DNA of 64,000 nucleotides from Mytilinidion resinicola (lineage: Eukaryota > Ascomycota > Dothideomycetes > Mytilinidiales > Mytilinidiaceae), in NCBI RefSeq assembly GCF_010093595.1, contig NW_022985443.1, positions 212,688 through 276,687 on the forward strand, written 5' to 3'. Shown here in pieces: positions 59,242-64,000 of the stretch. Positions within the stretch are counted from its first letter, which is position 1. Each line of letters begins with the position of its first letter. The notes beneath the pieces were generated by a model. It saw nothing but the letters and a program-made list of their open reading frames with translations. It was not told the DNA's origin and ran no database searches. A program made the position numbers and the translations under genes.

Positions 59242-60462
59242 TTAAACTCTCTGCTTCTTCAACCACACTCCAACCCTCCCCGCAATCTCCTCCCCATTCA
59301 ACTCCATAAACATCATATGCCCATTTCCCCTCACCCCTACCTCCCCAAGGTCCAGAAACTCAACCTTGACCCCCGCCTGCCGCAGATACAGCACCGTGCA
59401 ATAATCATACGGTTGGTGAAAACTCGCCTCGGCCGTCACCACCAACACATTTACCCTACTCAGATTCTTCAACCGTTTCGCCGGTTCAGCTTGCAGGATG
59501 CAACTCGTGTGCTCTTCGTCTTTCGCAGCCACGGTCACGGTGTGCAGAGCTGTAGCGTTCGGTCCAGCTGACGGTTCGTATGAGATCTCTAAGGCTGTGA
59601 TTCCCCACGTCCTCTGCCGACCCTTGAACGGAAACGCATTTTCGAATGGTGGTCCGGAGGGCTCGAGCGCTACGATGTCTTTGACAAGATGAGGCCGCGC
59701 ATCCCCGATCCGCCAACCATACGCTCCCGCTTGGCTACGCGTGATTAGATACGCAGGGCCGATACGGTCAAGCAGCGCCGAATACGCCCTCGCATTCGTT
59801 TCTTCGGAAATCAGCTCATTGGCCTGCAACTGTACCTGCGTGGCATAGAAAGAGTCGAAGACCGGATCGCCAGGGTGGCCGGTGCCAGGCCATTGCGTAT
59901 GCAGGTGCGCTTGTGGCCAGAGGCCGTAGTCTTCTGGGGCAGTAAAGAGAGTTTCGACTTTGTGGGTGTCGAAAGCAGCCACTGAACCAATTCCAGGATA
60001 CCAAGGTGAGCGACCGCGGGAGGGCTGGTCGGTGAGGTAGACGACGTAGCCGGCGGATAGGAAGTGGGAAGACCAGCCTGGGCGGCTGTCGGGGGTTTTG
60101 AGGAAATTCTAGTACAGTGTTAACGAAGGATGAAGGAGGTGGTGGGCGTGGACGGACTGTGCCAGTTTGGCCGGATCCAGCGATGAAGACGATTGGGTAT
60201 GGCTCGGTGACTTTTGGCGGTGTGAGTCTTTCTACGTAGATTTGGCCGATCATGTACTGGTATGTCAAGCTGCCCGCCTTGATTGTACTAGTTAGGGAAT
60301 GGCATTCGAGCTCCATGAGTGGAGTCCACTTACAGTAAAATTCTCATAGTGACCTCCGACATAGAAGAAGTCACGTGTCGGGTTTATGTCACCGCCAACT
60401 GCAGCTTCATACACATGTCCCAGGATTGAAGTGGAGCGCGCTAAGATTTGCGACAACAGCAT
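59242..60462 (-). CDS. Alpha/beta hydrolase
   Basis: Exons 60462-60334, 60277-60158 and 60108-59242 encode 371 residues, all phase 0. The first donor is GTAAGT and the second GTCCGT (weak), but it restores GQTGTNFLKTPDSRPGW. Family features are FFYVGGHYEN, PIVFIAGSGQTG (oxyanion region), TRSQAGAYGW with the nucleophile Ser, and GNGHMMFMELN with the catalytic His. This group of fungal hydrolases resembles esterases acting on small substrates. It sits next to the flavoprotein hydroxylase, head to tail on the minus strand, so joint regulation is possible. Confidence 0.88.
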
Positions 60463-60758
60463 GATCTTAGCGCTTCGAAGGAAAAGATACCTACTTCGAA
60501 GAGTTCAAGGAAGAAGCAACAAGTAGTCAAAGAGCGGGGTGATGAGTTACTGTGGTACAAGATTGTGCTACAATGGCTTTGCTGACGCGAGCATGCGGTC
60601 AGTGCAACCGATGTTATTCTTTCTTGATAGAGAAATGATCATCTAGAAAACCCGCGTCGATAAACAGAAGGCCTAAACGGCGTATCAGATCTAAAATCAA
60701 AGATATTGACTTTTGCTCAAAGATTTAGTACCTGCACAGAAAAGAAACCTCTTATCAC
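60463..60758. other. Short intergenic gap
   Basis: About 300 bases between two minus-strand genes. No feature is seen. Confidence 0.5.
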
Positions 60759-62077
60759 TCAATCCGAAAGCTGTTTTACTCCACTCCCAACAACACTACT
60801 CACATGCCCCGCCAAATCATACTCACAGATCTCCTCGATCGTCAACTTGCCTGGCCTCTCCAAGCCCGTGCTCCACCCAATCCGCTCATCTAGATTCGTC
60901 CGCGCCTTTGCACTGGCATATTGTACTCTAGTTGCCCTCGGTTTCCGGATCTCCTCATAGTACCTCAGCGTCTGCTCGACATCTCCGTCAAAATTTCCCT
61001 CCTTGAAAAGCTCCCCAAGCACGGCTGCGTCTTCGATGGCCATGCAGAACCCTTGGCTCTGATCAGGTAGCATAGGATGCGCGGCATCACCGAGTAGCGC
61101 GACGCGGTTCTTAACCCAGTACGGGTACTCTTCGTGAATATACAGCCGCCACATCTTGATATCATCGGCGTTTTTGAAGAGCTTCCGTACGCGGGGGTCG
61201 AGATTCGGGAAAGTATCGCAGAGCTCGTCGGGCGTAGCACCAATATTCCACCCGTCCTTATCAAGGCCGTTGTGAGCAGCGGGATAAAAGCAATAGCAGC
61301 TTACGACTTCGTTGTTGTGGCAGCCGGAGAGGACGATCTTGTCTATACCGAAACCGCCCCAAAATTCGATCGCGTCGTTGGTGATGAATTCGGAAAGGTC
61401 TAGTTCTCGCAGCTTGTCTGCGCTGATAATGCAGCGGTAGCAGCATGAGGTTGAAGGCTCAACCTTTGGTTCAATGCCGATCGAGTGACGAGTCTGGGAA
61501 CGAATGCCGTCGGCGGCGATGATGGCGTCGTGGGTTACGGTAACACCGTTTTCAAATTTGATAGTGCCTGTTTTGGCGTTTACACCTAAGGCCTTGCGCT
61601 TGGTGAGAACGCGGCATGGGCTACCGATTCCCTTTGCTTGCTGGACGGTTCGGAGGAGGACTTGGTGCATGTCTATCCGATGGAAGTTGTAATATTCCTG
61701 CGATACTATTAGCATTTGTAGTGGATTCCAGACAGAGTCAAATGACTTACTGAGCCAAATCGCGCTTTGTAGTCTCCCAGTCCATACTCCTTTTTCACTG
61801 CTCCAGTTTCCCATTCATGCATAATCAGGTTTCGCAGTATGACTGGTTTCACAGCCTTCACGTCCAGCCCCCATTTCAGCAACCATCTTGAACCATTGGA
61901 GGCAACGGACAGAGAGGCTCCAACTTCGCCGGCAAAGTCATAACGCTCGTACAAAGTGACGTTGTGGCCTGCCCGTCGCAGTGCGAGTGCAGCTGAAAGT
62001 CCTCCCAAGCCCGATCCTATGATAGCAATATCAAGCTGACGATATCCAGAGCGCGTAGGTTCTGGCATGGAGCCCAT
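60759..62077 (-). CDS. FAD-dependent hydroxylase, salicylate 1-monooxygenase-like
   Basis: Exons 62077-61751 and 61697-60759 (GTAAGT...CTAAT...GCAG) encode 421 residues. The FAD motif GSGLGG is near residue 21. The DG motif (IIAADGIRSQTRH) and the GD motif (VALLGDAAHPMLPDQSQG) place it in the class A flavoprotein aromatic hydroxylases. These add a hydroxyl to an aromatic ring using NAD(P)H and O2; several fungal relatives decarboxylate salicylate to catechol, while others modify polyketides or alkaloids. Neighbours are a hydrolase and a reductase, giving a small oxidative group. Substrate unknown. Confidence 0.92.
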
Positions 62078-62652
62078 TTTGACTTGACGAATGCTACAGT
62101 ACTATTTCCTCTTGTCTAGCTGCCTATTTCTCAGCAGCCATGGAGCGGAAATACAGCAAACTTGAGGGGCATTGCGAACCGTCAAAATTCGGTCATTCGA
62201 TAATCTTCGACGTCGACTTCTGATTTTTCCCGTCGTCACGGCATTTGCCCGCAAAGGACGAGTAAGGCGGAGTAGATTGACGATAAGAAACGTGCATGCC
62301 CTCTTGCCGTTCGAGATGCAGGGCAGGAACCCAATTCTGGCGCTAATCTAGTGCCCGAGACGTGGCAACGTGGCAGAGCATGGATTATATCCCGTCGGCA
62401 ATGTGTGCATTTGTAGGACTCTGGAGCGACGGGAAATGCGTTCTACTGCCCTGTGTACGCCTATCTGCGCGGTGTGAGATGGCCCAGCGAGGCTTGCCGG
62501 TTGTTTAGAATGATAAGTTTCAGAGTTTCGCAAAAGCATCGAGGCACCTCAAACGGTGGCAGAGACGTGTACATGGAGCTGGTCCTTTTCAGAATACTGA
62601 AAGAGTGATCAGTGAACATCGTCATCGTGAGAGAAGAGATTGAGAGATCGAT
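62078..62652. other. Intergenic between two minus-strand genes
   Basis: About 575 bases upstream of the flavoprotein. No gene or repeat is recognised. Confidence 0.45.
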
Positions 62653-63755
62653 TTATGACTGAGTTTCTATGTTTGCGAGTTGCAAGACAAGGTCGCTAAT
62701 TGTGTTTGACAAGCTCTCCTGTGAAACGTTCAGATCAAGACCCAGAATGCTAACATCTTTGCTGCTACCTGCCGTGAAAATCTTGCCCGTGAGCCTACTG
62801 CCAGGAGAGCCTTTCGGAACTCTTTCCTTCACCCTTTCTGGTATTCGAACGGATTCATGAACGATATCTGCAAGCTCCTGGTTGTCAAAGCTGCCATTTA
62901 TAACGAGGACTCGTTCGTTGCCGGCCTCTTGTATGTTGAGAGCATTGACGTGTGCTTGGGCGAGAGTCGTGACGGAAGTCCATACTATTATCATCGCGTT
63001 AGTGCTCCATATTTCCGAAGCAGCATGTAGCGGAGACGGAACTTACGACGCGCTTTAGTAACCGGTACTTCTTCAGCATCAGCCAGACCCCACACGATCT
63101 GGTTGCTGGCATTCAGATTCTTGAGAGAATTTAGGGTCCCAGGGAACAATAGACCAAAGACCATCCCAGGACACAGAATGCCGAGATTCCAAGAAGGCTT
63201 CTTCTCTTTGACAAAAGCCCACGCAGCCTCCTCGGCCAACTTCTTGCTCGCCCTGTATGCCACCAGTGTCGCAGTCGCCGTCTTCCCATCCTCGTAGGTC
63301 AACGGCGACCAATCGTCATCTTTGTATACCTTCCCCGAGGAGGGACCGGCTGATGCGTCGAAGGCAGCAGCGAAACTGCTTGTCAACACGACGCGCTTGA
63401 CGCTTGGTGTCTCGGTGGCTGCAAGGCATATTGCCTTTGTGCCATTGATGCTAGAATGAGGAGCTCGGCTTCGAAATCTTTGTACGCGTATCCGAACGGC
63501 GATGCCAGGTGCAGCACTCCATGGCACCCCTGAATTGCTTTGTCGAACGCGGTGGTGATGGTGACATCGGGTACTATTTCAAGTATAAGGGACGGGTTGT
63601 GCTGATGAGCTTTGAGCACAGCGTATGCTTTCTCTGCGCTTCTAACAGTACCAACAACTTGGTAGCCATTTCGAAGAAGTTCAGCAGTGCAGTAGGCGGC
63701 AATGAATCCGTTCGCTCCGGTTACGAAGATGCGCTGGCTACTGAAGATGGTACAT
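62653..63755 (-). pseudogene. Frameshifted extended-SDR reductase (dihydroflavonol/cinnamoyl-CoA reductase-like)
   Basis: The 5' part reads QRIFVTGANGFIAAYCTAEL (NADP motif) and SPFGYAYKDFEAELL; then the frame must shift by one base near 63450-63455 to continue INGTKAICLAATETPSVKRV. The start is also out of frame: ATG 63755 gives MYHLQ and a stop, and dropping one base near 63740 would join it to the NADP motif. The remainder is intact: VLTSSFAAAF, catalytic YRASK, a GTAAGT...ATAG intron (63046-62985) and a last exon to 62653. A 47-nt GT-AG splice across the second lesion is formally possible but would delete the highly conserved SPF...ELL block. I call a pseudogene or an assembly error. Confidence 0.6.
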
Positions 63756-64000
63756 GGTGAATCGCGCTATGCGGGGAGGTATTCTGCGTGAACAGCAGGC
63801 CTAAGTGGCCAGCCGCGATATCTGTCGCCATGGTGTTCGGCAATAAGACGGAGTATGGGCGTGCAACGGGTGGTGGAGCTAGGATGAGGCTGGATGTTCG
63901 TCGTGAAGTGCAGTTGCAGATGGTGCTGGCCGCTAAAACTCCCTACTGTCGCCCTCTCACTAACACCCGCATCTATACGACGGGTTTACGCGTCTTCCAT
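63756..64000. other. Right window edge, no gene seen
   Basis: The last 245 bases, upstream of the broken reductase. A minus-strand frame from ATG 63832 is open for about 35 codons but does not join the reductase frame. Confidence 0.4.

Noticed and set aside
1..64000. tRNA, rRNA or CRISPR-like arrays
   Set aside because: No cloverleaf with A and B boxes, no ribosomal sequence and no spacer-repeat pattern was noticed by reading; a tRNAscan run would be needed to exclude tRNAs formally.

Overview
The window is nuclear DNA of a filamentous ascomycete (Pezizomycotina). Its genes carry short introns (about 48-103 nt) with GTAAGT-like donors, CTAAC/CTGAC-like branch points and AG acceptors. The gene set is typical of moulds: HET and NLR incompatibility genes, a Baeyer-Villiger monooxygenase, an LtrA-like membrane protein, a multicopper oxidase and fungal dipeptidyl peptidase III. 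No bacterial-type operons are seen. I cannot name the genus; a Dothideomycete-like fungus is only an impression. Exon structures were worked out by hand from splice consensus, reading phase and family resemblance, and no database search was run.

Layout. (1) 1-9 kb holds an array of four small single-pass membrane proteins, all on the minus strand (1-123 partial, 6556-6900, 7893-8297, 8610-9044), with related 5' and 3' flanks. Between the first and second lies an intact HET-NACHT-WD40 NLR gene (1515-5116), bracketed by inverted repeats (about 981-1118 and 5501-5640) and followed by a 175-bp TA-flanked MITE (5223-5397). (2) 10-26 kb holds a Cys-rich surface protein, then enzymes and transporters: a Baeyer-Villiger monooxygenase, a peroxisomal (PTS1) acyl-CoA ligase, an LtrA-like protein, a histidine phosphatase, a 2-oxoglutarate/Fe(II) oxygenase and a DAL5-type MFS permease. 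(3) 26-36 kb holds two long, adjacent coiled-coil membrane-anchored proteins and an acidic disordered protein with paired SILK and RVxF motifs, which suggests a protein phosphatase 1 partner. (4) 37-47 kb holds an SDR, a decayed HET-domain pseudogene, a small protein, an SRPK-like kinase, a tiny conserved-looking protein, an AsaB/CmcJ-like oxygenase and a protein with two C-terminal membrane segments. (5) 48-55 kb holds dipeptidyl peptidase III and a nine-exon NB-ARC-TPR NLR. (6) 56-64 kb holds a secreted multicopper oxidase, an alpha/beta hydrolase, a salicylate-hydroxylase-like flavoprotein and a frameshifted reductase.

Working picture. Three non-self-recognition type loci (one HET-NACHT-WD40, one HET pseudogene, one NB-ARC-TPR) are scattered among metabolic genes. 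The first sits in a rearranged, repeat-rich segment with features of mobility. The oxidative genes at 13-26 kb and 59-64 kb look catabolic or tailoring; there is no polyketide synthase, NRPS or terpene synthase, so a classical secondary metabolite cluster is not supported. Candidates for something undescribed are the membrane-protein array with the NLR inserted in it, and the paired coiled-coil genes.
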